Shown here: positions 1-5,847 of the stretch, piece by piece
Position numbering within the stretch: position 1 is the stretch's first letter
Layout: each line of letters begins with the position of its first letter
DNA from: UMGS1279 sp045577695
Lineage (GTDB): Bacteria > Bacillota > Clostridia > Oscillospirales > Acutalibacteraceae
Reading direction: 5' to 3'
DNA length: 5,848 nt
Assembly (NCBI GenBank): GCA_045577695.1
Contig: JAZNIW010000017.1
Span: 1 to 5,848, forward strand
Position numbers and translations under genes: made by a program
The notes under the pieces: model-generated
Seen by the model: the letters and a program-made list of their open reading frames with translations, nothing else
The model's database searches: none
What the model was told of the DNA's origin: nothing

Positions 1-1230
1 GGTGCTGGCATCGTTCCGCTGTGACAACTTATAAACATAGTTGTTATAAATGGGACGTATGGTGGACAACGCCCGCTTGTTCAGACGATTGATGGAATCG
101 TAACGGTAGGTGGCGTAGCGAGTGGAGGAAATCTGGTACAGGGTGGGCAGATTATCCTTGGCGTAACTGGCGGAGCTGTTGGCAATGGGGTTGCCGTCGG
201 CATCGTTCTTGCTATACGCCGAATAGCTGTACGCCTGCTTGATGGTGCGGCCGCCCAGCTGCACAATTTGCTTGGTGACGTTGTTGCGCAGGTCATACCC
301 CTGCTCCACAAAACCGATGTTTTTGGCATCATCCTGGGTGCGAATCTCCTGCCGCACCAACCGATTGAGCGAATCGTACTGGTAATGGTAGCGGCGGTTA
401 TTGGCGATATCCCGATGGGTAATCGGCGTTCCGTCCGCCGCGTATCCCCACTTGAATACCTGTTGTTGCCCATTATTGATACGTGTGATCTGCCCTATTA
501 GACCCAACTTATTGTAGGTGTACTCTATTTTATCACCATTTCCATAGGTTGATGAGGACAAACCATTGTTACGGGCAACATAGTTGTTGGTGCACAGGGC
601 AACCGAGCCTACCTTGGTCTGCAACATGTTTCCGAAGACATCATACGAAAAGCGATAGGTTTCATTTTTGCCCCCGTTGCCGAATACAATAGAGGACAAG
701 CGGCCGCTGTTGGTGCCGTAATTGTAGGTCACTTTTCCGTTGCCTTTCGCCACCGACAACAACCTGGTATAGTTATTGTTATAGGTGTTGGTGGTCACCG
801 TTCCGGCGGCATCCGTAACGGTTTTGACCGCACCGGTGGCGTAATCGTAGGTGTATGTGGCCGCCTTGACGCCGTGCTCATCGTACACCGATTTGACAAA
901 AGCACTTTCGTCCACATTGGTATCGGTATCATCGGTGTGATAGGCTTGATTGGTGCGGATGACCAGAGTAGAGGTGGAGGTATACGCTTTGTTTCGCAGT
1001 TCTGAAGCGCGATACGTACCGTTGTCGTTGTATCCGTTGGCGGTGTACACACCTCGGGGCGATTTTGCCAGTATAAGCTGATGATAGTCGTTGTAGGTCA
1101 TAGTCGTTTTGTTGCCAAGGGTATCGGTATAGGAAGTCAGGTCGTTATTAGCATCGTATTTGCTATTGGTAGTCTGTTCCCCATTGGCCGCTACCGAAAC
1201 CGCATTGCCCTCTTTATCGTAGGTGTAGGT
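1..1230 (-). repeat. Distal YD-repeat array (residues 1277-1686, continues past left edge)
   Basis: About twenty short YD-type units follow TYTYDKEGN (1277-1285). Examples are SKYDANNDLTSYTDTLGN (1299-1316), TYTYDYATGAVKTVTDAAG (1401-1419), FSYDVFGNML, YTYNKLGLIGQI, YQYDSLNRLVRQ (1559-1570) and YRYDSINRLNKR (1651-1662). The last two are near copies 92 residues apart. No RHS-core closing motif (DPxG type) is seen before the edge, so the shell and the C-terminal domain continue outside the window. Confidence 0.93.
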
Positions 1231-4200
1231 GGGCGCCGGTTCTTTGCACAACATCAAGTGGTCAAAGTAAGCCGTATTCACCTGATGGTAATACCTCACA
1301 ATGACCGTCACCATTTCCGGTGTATACGTGCATCCCGTCTCGCCGCCGGTATACGCCAGCGAGAAAGAGGTGGCAGTATATTGCCAGCCGGTGATGGATG
1401 TATTGAATTTTGCCGCCGGTTTTTTCTGATACACAGTGGTGGTGACGTTGTCGGCATCTGTTTTGGTATACTTCACTTCTGGGCACAGTTCGAAAAGGGC
1501 GATAGGTTCATACTTATCGTCCGTTGTCGTGGTTGTCCCCGCACCCGCCGTTTGCTTTAAGTGATAATTGCTGCTCACGGGAGAAGCCTTCGCCCATCCG
1601 CTAACGACATAGGTATCGGTGCTCTTGCCCTCCACAGGCACTCGCTGGTAAATGTGTTTTTGTAGGGCGGCATCGCCTACAATGCGCATAGATTTTTTGC
1701 CCTTTTTCCGTGTTGCCGTGCTTACCCCTTGTGTGACGGTGTTGCTGCTATTGGTAGTATACTCAATGTTTTTGACGGTCCAGTTGGTAGGCAGGCCGCT
1801 TGTCACCTTTTCAAAACTGGAGTTTTCCAGCATATTGTAGGTGTTGGCTGCGCCGTTGTTTGAGGCCTGTATACAATCAAAATAGGCAATACCGGTCATA
1901 TCCCGCAGGCAAAGATAGACCTTTATTTGTGTCGTGTCCGCAGGGGTTTCAATAGTCGCTGAAAGTCTGCGGAAGCCGTTGTTTACGGCGGTATCCGTCA
2001 CCTCGTCGATAACCTCAGAGTACGCCTTATGCAGTTCCGTACCCGCAGAATCGTGGGCACTGATTTTTAGATAAACGCCCTTGAGCTTTGCCGACGGCGT
2101 TATCCCATCCACGTCAGCCAGCGACACGGTTTTTACGTAGGCCGAAAGGGTATACGTCCCCCCTGCCGTCACATTGGTGGTGCCTTGTCGGAAATAATTT
2201 ACGCCGTTGCCGGAGAGGGCGGTGTTTTTTACCTGCAGAGACTTTTTGCCCATATATCGTGCAGTGGTCACCGCCGCCCGTGTGCCGGTGACGGTATCCG
2301 AGATACTCCCCGACCAAAGGCCGGCATCCTCACCGTTGCCACCCGTCAACAGGTTGGCTATGTTTTTACCCAAGGATACGCCGGAAGACAGCTTGTTCTT
2401 AGAGCCAAGTACGGATGCATCGTCACTGGTGGAGGTGTAGCGGTACGCTCCCGCACCGATAGACACCCCGCTGCCATAACAAAGCTGCTGTGAAATCGTT
2501 CTGCCCGCATTATCAAACTGCAAGGTGGTGACGATATCATCTTCGCCCTTGGCGGCATTCTCAACGTAATTAACCCCATCCGTCCCGGACGTGCGGATAA
2601 TAGTGGTATTGTATTGCGTACGGTCAAACGTGACCCATTGTCCTTTTGTGGACGTATCGCCGGGATTCGCGCCAAATTCTTTGACCTGCCGCACTCGTCG
2701 GCCAAGAGCTTTGGAGGTGTAGTCAAAGTTAAGGATGTAGCCGTCATTAGCCGTGATATAATTAATCAGACCTTCCTTCGCTTCTTCGACTGTGTCTGTC
2801 TCTGCATTTTCCTCCGTATAAACAAATTTGGTCTTTGTGCTGTCCGGATAGGTAACCGTCCTTATCAAACCACTGCTCGTAGTCAAGGTGACGGTTCTGC
2901 CGGCGGAATCGGTGATGGTTTTGATGTAATCCGTTTCAACACCACCAGAAATATAATACGTGAATGTGAATCTGTTCCCTGATCCGTCCGTGATATACGA
3001 TATGCGGCTCTTAGCCTCCAGTCCGTTGGCCGAATCGGCTGCTTTAAAATAAATATGGATGTTGTTTCCATATGCATCCAGTATTTTGCACAGGTTTCCC
3101 TTGGCGTTGAAATGCTTATAGTTATCCCCTTTATCCTTTATCCTATAGGTACACTCACCGCCCACTTCCAATGTCAAGCCCAAGCCGTCTTCGTCCTTAT
3201 AGACGGTTTGGCCGTCTTCAGTGACTTTTTTGAAATAATGCTCCGTGCCGTCGCCATCAGCATACACATACGGGTAGGTTGCCGCCGAATCGCCAGTCAA
3301 CCCATATTGGGTAGAAGGCAACACCGTTTCCTGAACGTTAAGTCGGAATCCTTTACCCGGTGTCGTTCTCGAGGAATTATTCTTACCAACCGTCAATTTT
3401 TGGCCGGCGCAATAGTTGTTGTACACCGCCGACAGGGATAGCGGCATAATGTTACCGGCACCGGAAAGCAAGGGCATTTCATACACCAGGTTGCCCGTGT
3501 AATCGTTGATGTGCGCCATACCCGCAGAGTCGATTCCATAGGAGGAATAGCTCCACATATCTTCCAACCCTTTGTTGTTGCGGTATTCAATGGCGATATA
3601 CGGATACAACTGTGTTTGACTGTTGTAGTTTGCTGACCAAAAACAGGACCTGGCCGCAATTTGACTGTAACTACCGCTTTCTACATCGCCCTTTATCAAG
3701 ATTCCATAGTTTTCCGCTGTCCCTTCATACCACTCTTTGACCATTCTGGTGACGTCAAATTGTTTCGGAAAAAACTCATAGTTATTAGGGTCACTTCTTT
3801 TTATGTAATTATAATCCGCTATTGTCGGATTATACTGCACATTGTCATTCCAGGTAACCGTTGCCGAATCCCATGGTTCCGTAATCATATGTGCATTGAT
3901 TTGCTTATCCGGCGTAGTGCCGGCATAAAAACTGTTGTTATGCAAATAGAGTACCAGACATGCGTTTGTCACCATATCTCCTTTATTCAAGGTGGGTAAC
4001 TCTAACTGAAACAAAGAACGGCAAGCGCCATACTCCGATGTCTCAAAGCCGACATATATATCTGTGGTGTTTTGGACCGCGTTCGGCTGCCAGCTGGAAA
4101 CAAATTTGGACACAATATGCTTTTTCTTGTTCGTGTGCACTACCGGATCGATGGTTACCGGATACACCCTGTCCTCACTTTGCAACCAGGTCTCGTCTGC

Positions 4201-5058
4201 GGTCAGAGTCAGAACGTAAGTACTCTTCTTCTGCACAATCCTGTATTCCACATCATACGAGTTCTCGCCGTTTGCGTCATACATAAACGGTGCCGGAATG
4301 TAGAATATCTCCTCAGCGGTTTCCTTGGATATAGCAGATATACTGCCATCTTCGTGCTTGATTAACGCTAAACCGTCCGCATCCACCCGGAAAGTAAACT
4401 CATTCTTACAATCTGCGGACTCAAGAATGATATTCTCTTTTACGCCCGTTGGAGTTACAACATATTCCAGCGTGCTTTTTGCTTCAAAGTTTTCATATGT
4501 TATTTTACTGTTTACCTTTTCGGTATATTTTTCCAAACCGTTTGCATTTTTAAACTTGCCTGTTTTCGGTTTCCCCGCAACTGTCGACTTACGGGTATAA
4601 TCGGTTTGATATTTCCACGACATCGTGTAGCCGTTATTTTCAATGATAAATAACTCTTCGCTGTTTAAATTCTTATTAAACCGCGTCTTAAAAGAATTGG
4701 ATTTATTTATGTATTCATTGGTTGTAACATTGTATTCAAGTGAATTATCAATATCCACCCATTTGCCATCTTTTTTGTAGTGAACCGGATAGGAATATTT
4801 TACGGCTTTTCGGTTGCCGTTACTAAGAATATAATGTTTAGTAGCCTCGTCACGAAGGCTTTCATCTTCACCGATGACAACTGCTTCCCTCTGTTCATCC
4901 TGAACAAGTTCCTCCTGGTCGTCACCCGTTCCAATCGTAGTGTTTATTATATCTGACTGTGCTACCCCTTCCGCGGTAACGATAGCTTTAACCGGAAAAG
5001 TATTAATCAGCAACGCTATGATTAATACAAACGATAAGAACTGGATGCCTTTTTTCAT
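1..5058 (-). CDS. Secreted RHS/YD-repeat protein with DNRLRE and tandem CBM-like modules (3' end outside window)
   Basis: The frame runs from ATG 5056-5058 to the left edge without a stop (1686 codons). The start is fixed by a GGAGG six bases upstream and by a signal peptide beginning at that Met. Order of parts: signal peptide 1-25; N-terminal region to about 298; YPVTIDP at 299-305; DNRLRE-type module about 305-492; a linker holding NDYTGNLVYEMPL (518-530); RHS-like block about 600-866; two jelly-roll-like modules about 898-1066 and 1075-1271; YD repeats from 1277 onward. Firmicutes proteins of this build, including the WapA type of Bacillus subtilis, are exported and often carry a variable C-terminal toxin with an immunity gene next to it. 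That part lies beyond the left edge, so a toxin role is inference. The family call is firm. No gene symbol is justified. G+C is lower in the 5' part (30-45% in sampled 60-base lines) than in the middle and 3' parts (mostly 53-60%). Confidence 0.96.
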   Translation of the reverse strand, partial: MKKGIQFLSFVLIIALLINTFPVKAIVTAEGVAQSDIINTTIGTGDDQEELVQDEQREAVVIGEDESLRDEATKHYILSNGNRKAVKYSYPVHYKKDGKWVDIDNSLEYNVTTNEYINKSNSFKTRFNKNLNSEELFIIENNGYTMSWKYQTDYTRKSTVAGKPKTGKFKNANGLEKYTEKVNSKITYENFEAKSTLEYVVTPTGVKENIILESADCKNEFTFRVDADGLALIKHEDGSISAISKETAEEIFYIPAPFMYDANGENSYDVEYRIVQKKSTYVLTLTADETWLQSEDRVYPVTIDPVVHTNKKKHIVSKFVSSWQPNAVQNTTDIYVGFETSEYGACRSLFQLELPTLNKGDMVTNACLVLYLHNNSFYAGTTPDKQINAHMITEPWDSATVTWNDNVQYNPTIADYNYIKRSDPNNYEFFPKQFDVTRMVKEWYEGTAENYGILIKGDVESGSYSQIAARSCFWSANYNSQTQLYPYIAIEYRNNKGLEDMWSYSSYGIDSAGMAHINDYTGNLVYEMPLLSGAGNIMPLSLSAVYNNYCAGQKLTVGKNNSSRTTPGKGFRLNVQETVLPSTQYGLTGDSAATYPYVYADGDGTEHYFKKVTEDGQTVYKDEDGLGLTLEVGGECTYRIKDKGDNYKHFNAKGNLCKILDAYGNNIHIYFKAADSANGLEAKSRISYITDGSGNRFTFTYYISGGVETDYIKTITDSAGRTVTLTTSSGLIRTVTYPDSTKTKFVYTEENAETDTVEEAKEGLINYITANDGYILNFDYTSKALGRRVRQVKEFGANPGDTSTKGQWVTFDRTQYNTTIIRTSGTDGVNYVENAAKGEDDIVTTLQFDNAGRTISQQLCYGSGVSIGAGAYRYTSTSDDASVLGSKNKLSSGVSLGKNIANLLTGGNGEDAGLWSGSISDTVTGTRAAVTTARYMGKKSLQVKNTALSGNGVNYFRQGTTNVTAGGTYTLSAYVKTVSLADVDGITPSAKLKGVYLKISAHDSAGTELHKAYSEVIDEVTDTAVNNGFRRLSATIETPADTTQIKVYLCLRDMTGIAYFDCIQASNNGAANTYNMLENSSFEKVTSGLPTNWTVKNIEYTTNSSNTVTQGVSTATRKKGKKSMRIVGDAALQKHIYQRVPVEGKSTDTYVVSGWAKASPVSSNYHLKQTAGAGTTTTTDDKYEPIALFELCPEVKYTKTDADNVTTTVYQKKPAAKFNTSITGWQYTATSFSLAYTGGETGCTYTPEMVTVIVRYYHQVNTAYFDHLMLCKEPAPTYTYDKEGNAVSVAANGEQTTNSKYDANNDLTSYTDTLGNKTTMTYNDYHQLILAKSPRGVYTANGYNDNGTYRASELRNKAYTSTSTLVIRTNQAYHTDDTDTNVDESAFVKSVYDEHGVKAATYTYDYATGAVKTVTDAAGTVTTNTYNNNYTRLLSVAKGNGKVTYNYGTNSGRLSSIVFGNGGKNETYRFSYDVFGNMLQTKVGSVALCTNNYVARNNGLSSSTYGNGDKIEYTYNKLGLIGQITRINNGQQQVFKWGYAADGTPITHRDIANNRRYHYQYDSLNRLVRQEIRTQDDAKNIGFVEQGYDLRNNVTKQIVQLGGRTIKQAYSYSAYSKNDADGNPIANSSASYAKDNLPTLYQISSTRYATYRYDSINRLNKRALSTIRPIYNNYVYKLSQRNDAST
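1246..1836 (-). other. Second carbohydrate-binding-like (jelly-roll) module, residues about 1075-1271
   Basis: It opens with NMLENSSFE (1075-1083) and LPTNWTV (1089-1095), has GKKSMRI and YVVSGWAKA (1150-1158) in the middle, and closes with VTVIVRYYH and NTAYFDHLML (1261-1270). Each element matches one in the first module (GKKSLQV, YTLSAYVKT, IAYFD), so the two are probably an old tandem duplication. It carries an insert around 1167-1206 with a run of five threonines. Likely role: binding to cell-wall or host glycans, inferred from the family only. Confidence 0.65.
1867..2367 (-). other. First carbohydrate-binding-like (jelly-roll) module, residues about 898-1064
   Basis: The module opens at KNIANLL (898-904) and GLWSGSI, continues with MGKKSLQV, YTLSAYVKT (969-977) and GFRRLSATI (1028-1036), and ends with IAYFDCIQ (1057-1064). 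This series of beta strands, with a 'Y-LS-YVK' middle and a terminal 'YFD', is typical of CBM-like sandwiches in Firmicutes RHS proteins. A sugar ligand is not shown by the sequence. It lacks a clean N-SFE opener, which the second module has. Confidence 0.6.
2461..3261 (-). repeat. First RHS/YD-like block (residues about 600-866)
   Basis: This block contains irregular RHS-like units: YKHFNAKGNLCKILDAYGN (647-665), ITDGSGNRFTFTY (689-701), ITDSAGRTVTLTT (715-727), TYPDSTKTKFVY (736-747) and QFDNAGRTIS (847-856). They alternate short strands with G-N or A-G-R turns, as in RHS shell proteins. The units are more degenerate than those in the distal array. In known RHS proteins such repeats form the wall of a hollow shell around the C-terminal cargo. 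That role is inferred here from the family. Confidence 0.75.
3583..4146 (-). other. DNRLRE-type module (residues about 305-492)
   Basis: After YPVTIDPVV the sequence shows the usual features of this extracellular beta-sandwich module. These are TDIYVGF with RSLFQLELP (331-355), a hydrophobic strand CLVLYL (367-372), TEPWDSATVTWND (393-405), FDVTRMVKEWYEG (434-446), NYGILIKG (450-457) and the closing YIAIEYRN (487-494). In Firmicutes this module usually comes just before the RHS part and may help surface display or adhesion. Boundaries are by eye. Confidence 0.82.
4984..5058 (-). other. Sec signal peptide of the RHS protein (residues 1-25)
   Basis: The N-terminus is MKKGIQFLSFVLIIALLINT followed by FPVKA. 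It has two lysines, then a hydrophobic core of about 14 residues (F7-F21 region), then V-K-A, which fits signal peptidase I cleavage after A25. There is no lipobox cysteine, so a lipoprotein is unlikely. The acidic stretch after it (DDQEELVQDEQREA, about residues 45-58) looks like an exposed linker. Confidence 0.88.
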
Positions 5059-5063
5059 ATTTA

Positions 5064-5070
5064 TCCTCCG
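5064..5070 (-). promoter_or_regulatory. Ribosome binding site of the RHS gene
   Basis: CGGAGGA on the minus strand, with GGAGG six bases before ATG 5058. This decides the start codon of the large gene. Confidence 0.9.
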
Positions 5071-5095
5071 AACTCATATGCGCATTTCGTGTAAA

Positions 5096-5125
5096 ATCAA
5101 CCATTTTCGATCTTTCTTGGTTGAT
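5096..5125 (-). promoter_or_regulatory. 8-bp hairpin in the RHS leader
   Basis: ATCAACCA and TGGTTGAT form a perfect 8-bp inverted repeat around a 14-base loop, ending 25 bases before the RHS Shine-Dalgarno. It has no T-run behind it, so it is not a terminator. It could affect translation or RNA stability, or serve as a protein site. Confidence 0.4.
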
Positions 5126-5150
5126 ATGCCGTCCATTTTCCAATGCAATA

Positions 5151-5199
5151 ATGTTGCTAGCTAACCCCCTTTCTCACAACACTGCGCCATATGCAACAT
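5151..5199 (-). promoter_or_regulatory. Inverted repeat enclosing the leader frame
   Basis: ATGTTGC at 5193-5199 (minus strand, start of the 12-codon frame) is complementary to GCAACAT at 5151-5157, with 35 bases between. In RNA this would pair the start codon of the leader frame with sequence just after its stop. The stem is only 7 bp, so it may be chance. Confidence 0.3.
5161..5199 (-). CDS. Possible 12-codon leader frame (MLHMAQCCEKGG)
   Basis: The frame begins at ATG 5197-5199 and ends at TAG 5161-5163, within the leader of the RHS gene. It sits four bases behind a perfect AAAGGAGG (5204-5211), a stronger Shine-Dalgarno than that of the RHS gene itself. The peptide has two adjacent cysteines and no hydrophobic segment. 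An inverted repeat can pair its first seven bases with bases just past its stop. It could be a leader peptide tuning the downstream gene, a remnant, or chance. No homology can be judged at this length. Confidence 0.35.
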   Translation of the reverse strand: MLHMAQCCEKGG

Positions 5200-5258
5200 C
5201 ACGCCTCCTTTATGCAATGGCCTCTCTGACATTTCCAATATTTACCTTCTTTGTATTT

Positions 5259-5287
5259 ATTATAACGAGTAGTTCCTTGTTTTTCAA
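5259..5287 (-). promoter_or_regulatory. Sigma-A-type promoter for the RHS gene
   Basis: On the minus strand, TTGAAA (5282-5287) and a perfect TATAAT (5259-5264) are separated by exactly 17 bases. Transcription should begin near 5252, giving a leader of about 190 nt before ATG 5058. The spacing and boxes are near consensus, and the promoter lies between the upstream terminator (5366-5416) and the gene. A 6-bp inverted repeat (TGAAAT/ATTTCA, 5290-5305) lies just upstream of the -35 box and could bind a regulator. Confidence 0.75.
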
Positions 5288-5365
5288 TATGAAATATACA
5301 TTTCAAGGTTGCAAATAACAAAAAAAATGGAATCGTCTCCTGCAAAAAAGGGGCTGTAAAAACAG

Positions 5366-5416
5366 AAAAAAAGACTACAAACTTATCCAAAAATGGATAG
5401 GAATGTAGTCTTTTTT
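5366..5416. terminator. Strong bidirectional intrinsic terminator
   Basis: A 13-bp stem (5367-5379 with 5404-5416) contains GACTACA/TGTAGTC. After a 2x2 internal loop an 8-bp stem follows (CTTATCCA/TGGATAGG with one G-U) closed by an AAAA loop. One strand ends in six T, the other in seven, so it can stop transcription both ways. On the minus strand it insulates the RHS promoter from anything upstream. No plus-strand gene runs into it here. Confidence 0.85.
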
Positions 5417-5423
5417 GCGGCAT

Positions 5424-5451
5424 AATTATGTTATGACCAAACAACATAATT
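5424..5451. promoter_or_regulatory. 9-bp dyad AATTATGTT-N10-AACATAATT
   Basis: This is a perfect 9-bp inverted repeat with a 10-base centre, lying just upstream (minus strand) of the bidirectional terminator. It could be an operator for a dimeric regulator or a hairpin in a small transcript. No family is assignable from the sequence. Confidence 0.45.
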
Positions 5452-5473
5452 CGCATCAATATAATATCACATA

Positions 5474-5530
5474 TCAAGTAAAATTACCCGTAGAATACCA
5501 GTAGAAATTTCTACGATAGAAGAAATACAT
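5474..5530 (-). CDS. Possible 18-codon aromatic-rich frame (MYFFYRRNFYWYSTGNFT)
   Basis: ATG 5528-5530 to TGA 5474-5476. Eight bases upstream of the ATG is AAGGCGGTGA (5539-5548), one base different from the ideal Shine-Dalgarno AAGGAGGTGA. Nine of 18 residues are aromatic. Promoter-like boxes lie before it and a strong terminator after it. The GTAGAA palindrome lies within its codons, so the reading frame may be incidental to a DNA or RNA element. Treat as speculative. Confidence 0.25.
   Translation of the reverse strand: MYFFYRRNFYWYSTGNFT
5490..5514. promoter_or_regulatory. Three GTAGAA half-sites, including a perfect 14-bp palindrome
   Basis: GTAGAAATTTCTAC (5501-5514) is perfectly palindromic. 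A further GTAGAA starts at 5490, 11 bases (about one helical turn) before the first half-site of the palindrome. This arrangement suits a dimer plus an extra bound subunit. The sites lie inside a possible small transcription unit and overlap its 18-codon frame. The binding protein is unknown. Confidence 0.4.
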
Positions 5531-5554
5531 CTCGTACGTCACCGCCTTGAGTTT

Positions 5555-5583
5555 AGTATAGTATAAAAGCACAAAAAAATCAA
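5555..5583 (-). promoter_or_regulatory. Possible promoter of a small transcription unit
   Basis: On the minus strand, TTGATT (5578-5583) and TATACT (5555-5560) are 17 bases apart. The -35 box overlaps the second arm of the terminator at 5573-5595. Transcription would start near 5548, at the Shine-Dalgarno-like AAGGCGGTGA. The boxes match the sigma-A consensus at 4/6 and 5/6. A second TATACT at 5560-5565 has no -35 at good spacing. Confidence 0.4.
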
Positions 5584-5595
5584 TGCGAAGCATTG
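5573..5595 (-). terminator. Intrinsic terminator behind the right-edge frame
   Basis: On the minus strand, CAATGC-TTC-GCATTG (5581-5595) is followed after one A by seven T (5573-5579). It lies 45 bases beyond the TGA of the open frame at 5641-5847, where a gene end would be expected. On the plus strand there is no T-run, so it acts only leftward. Confidence 0.75.
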
Positions 5596-5640
5596 TATAT
5601 TATCAATTCCGTAAAGTGATGTTTTCGCTAGCCAAAGCAT

Positions 5641-5847
5641 TCAAACTTGAATCAGGTTTTGAAAGACATATTTTTCGCTATACATTGTTAAAATCCTCGT
5701 AAATCCAAAAGGATTTACTGCGGTTTTGTCGCGTATACCGAAAAATAATGTTGCTTGCAAAACTCTTGCGACCTTAAATGAGTTATTTTTTGTGTAGATT
5801 TTGGTGAAACGGAGTTCATAAGGCTTTCGCCTATGAATGACGGCGAG
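5641..5847 (-). CDS. 3' tail of an unrecognised open frame entering from the right edge
   Basis: Sixty-eight codons are open from the edge to TGA 5641-5643. The translation includes RRKPYELRFTKIYTKNNSF, ARVLQATLFFGIRDK and AVNPFGFTRILTMY, and ends in NLIQV. A terminator follows 45 bases downstream, which supports a transcribed unit ending here. I do not recognise a domain. The same DNA contains two good hairpins (5699-5718 and 5815-5837), one with a GAAA tetraloop on the minus strand. It may therefore be a structured RNA or repeat element that happens to be open. The start lies outside the window. Confidence 0.35.
   Translation of the reverse strand, partial: LAVIHRRKPYELRFTKIYTKNNSFKVARVLQATLFFGIRDKTAVNPFGFTRILTMYSEKYVFQNLIQV
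5699..5718. other. Perfect 8-bp hairpin GTAAATCC-AAAA-GGATTTAC
   Basis: An 8-bp perfect inverted repeat with a 4-base loop, inside the right-edge open frame. There is no adjacent T-run on either strand, so it is not an intrinsic terminator. It may be part of a structured RNA or a repeat element. Confidence 0.45.
5815..5837 (-). other. Hairpin with GAAA tetraloop
   Basis: On the minus strand, TTCAT-AGGC-GAAA-GCCT-T-ATGAA folds into a 9-bp stem with one bulged base. It is capped by a GNRA-type GAAA loop, closed by C-G. GNRA loops are common in structured RNAs. It overlaps the codons of the right-edge open frame. Confidence 0.4.

Larger units (their letters stand above)
5059..5640. other. A/T-rich intergenic region (overview)
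   Basis: No established gene lies in these 582 bases. From right to left on the minus strand they hold a terminator (5573-5595), weak promoter boxes (5555-5583), a possible 18-codon frame (5474-5530), two dyads (5490-5514, 5424-5451), a bidirectional terminator (5366-5416), the RHS promoter (5259-5287), a 12-codon frame (5161-5199) and leader inverted repeats. The stretch 5306-5365 shows nothing beyond A-runs and a 4-bp inverted repeat (CTGT/ACAG). Confidence 0.7.

Noticed and set aside
3393..3659. Apparent frameshift in the RHS gene near 3640
   Set aside because: An 88-codon minus-strand frame here first suggested a break. Reading every triplet in the main phase gives an unbroken frame through a run of five A, and the protein matches the expected DNRLRE ending (YIAIEYRN).
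81..4600. Many plus-strand and off-frame minus-strand open frames of 62-159 codons across the large gene
   Set aside because: All lie over a continuous 1686-codon frame with recognisable domains. They have no domain content of their own and mirror its low-complexity codons.
5121..5318. Plus-strand 65-codon frame upstream of the RHS gene
   Set aside because: It lies antisense to the RHS promoter and leader, lacks a ribosome site, and its product is a hydrophobic low-complexity read of A/T-rich DNA.
5347..5365. Insertion-sequence end suggested by GGGGCTGTAAAAACAG
   Set aside because: No matching inverted end, target duplication or transposase remnant can be found in the window.
5460..5465. 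Plus-strand TATAAT as a promoter
   Set aside because: No acceptable -35 box lies 16-18 bases upstream and no plus-strand gene follows.
5199..5477. 92-codon minus-strand frame covering the RHS promoter region
   Set aside because: It reads through the bidirectional terminator and the -35/-10 boxes, has no convincing ribosome site, and its product looks like translated A/T-rich intergenic DNA.
5501..5524. Resemblance to the AATTTCTAC core of Cas12a-type CRISPR repeats
   Set aside because: Only one copy exists, the partner arm is GAAGA rather than GTAGA, and there are no spacers or cas genes. It is better described as a palindrome.
5659..5686. Plus-strand TTGAAA with TACATT as a promoter
   Set aside because: The spacing is 16 bases but the -10 box is poor, and no rightward gene is visible.
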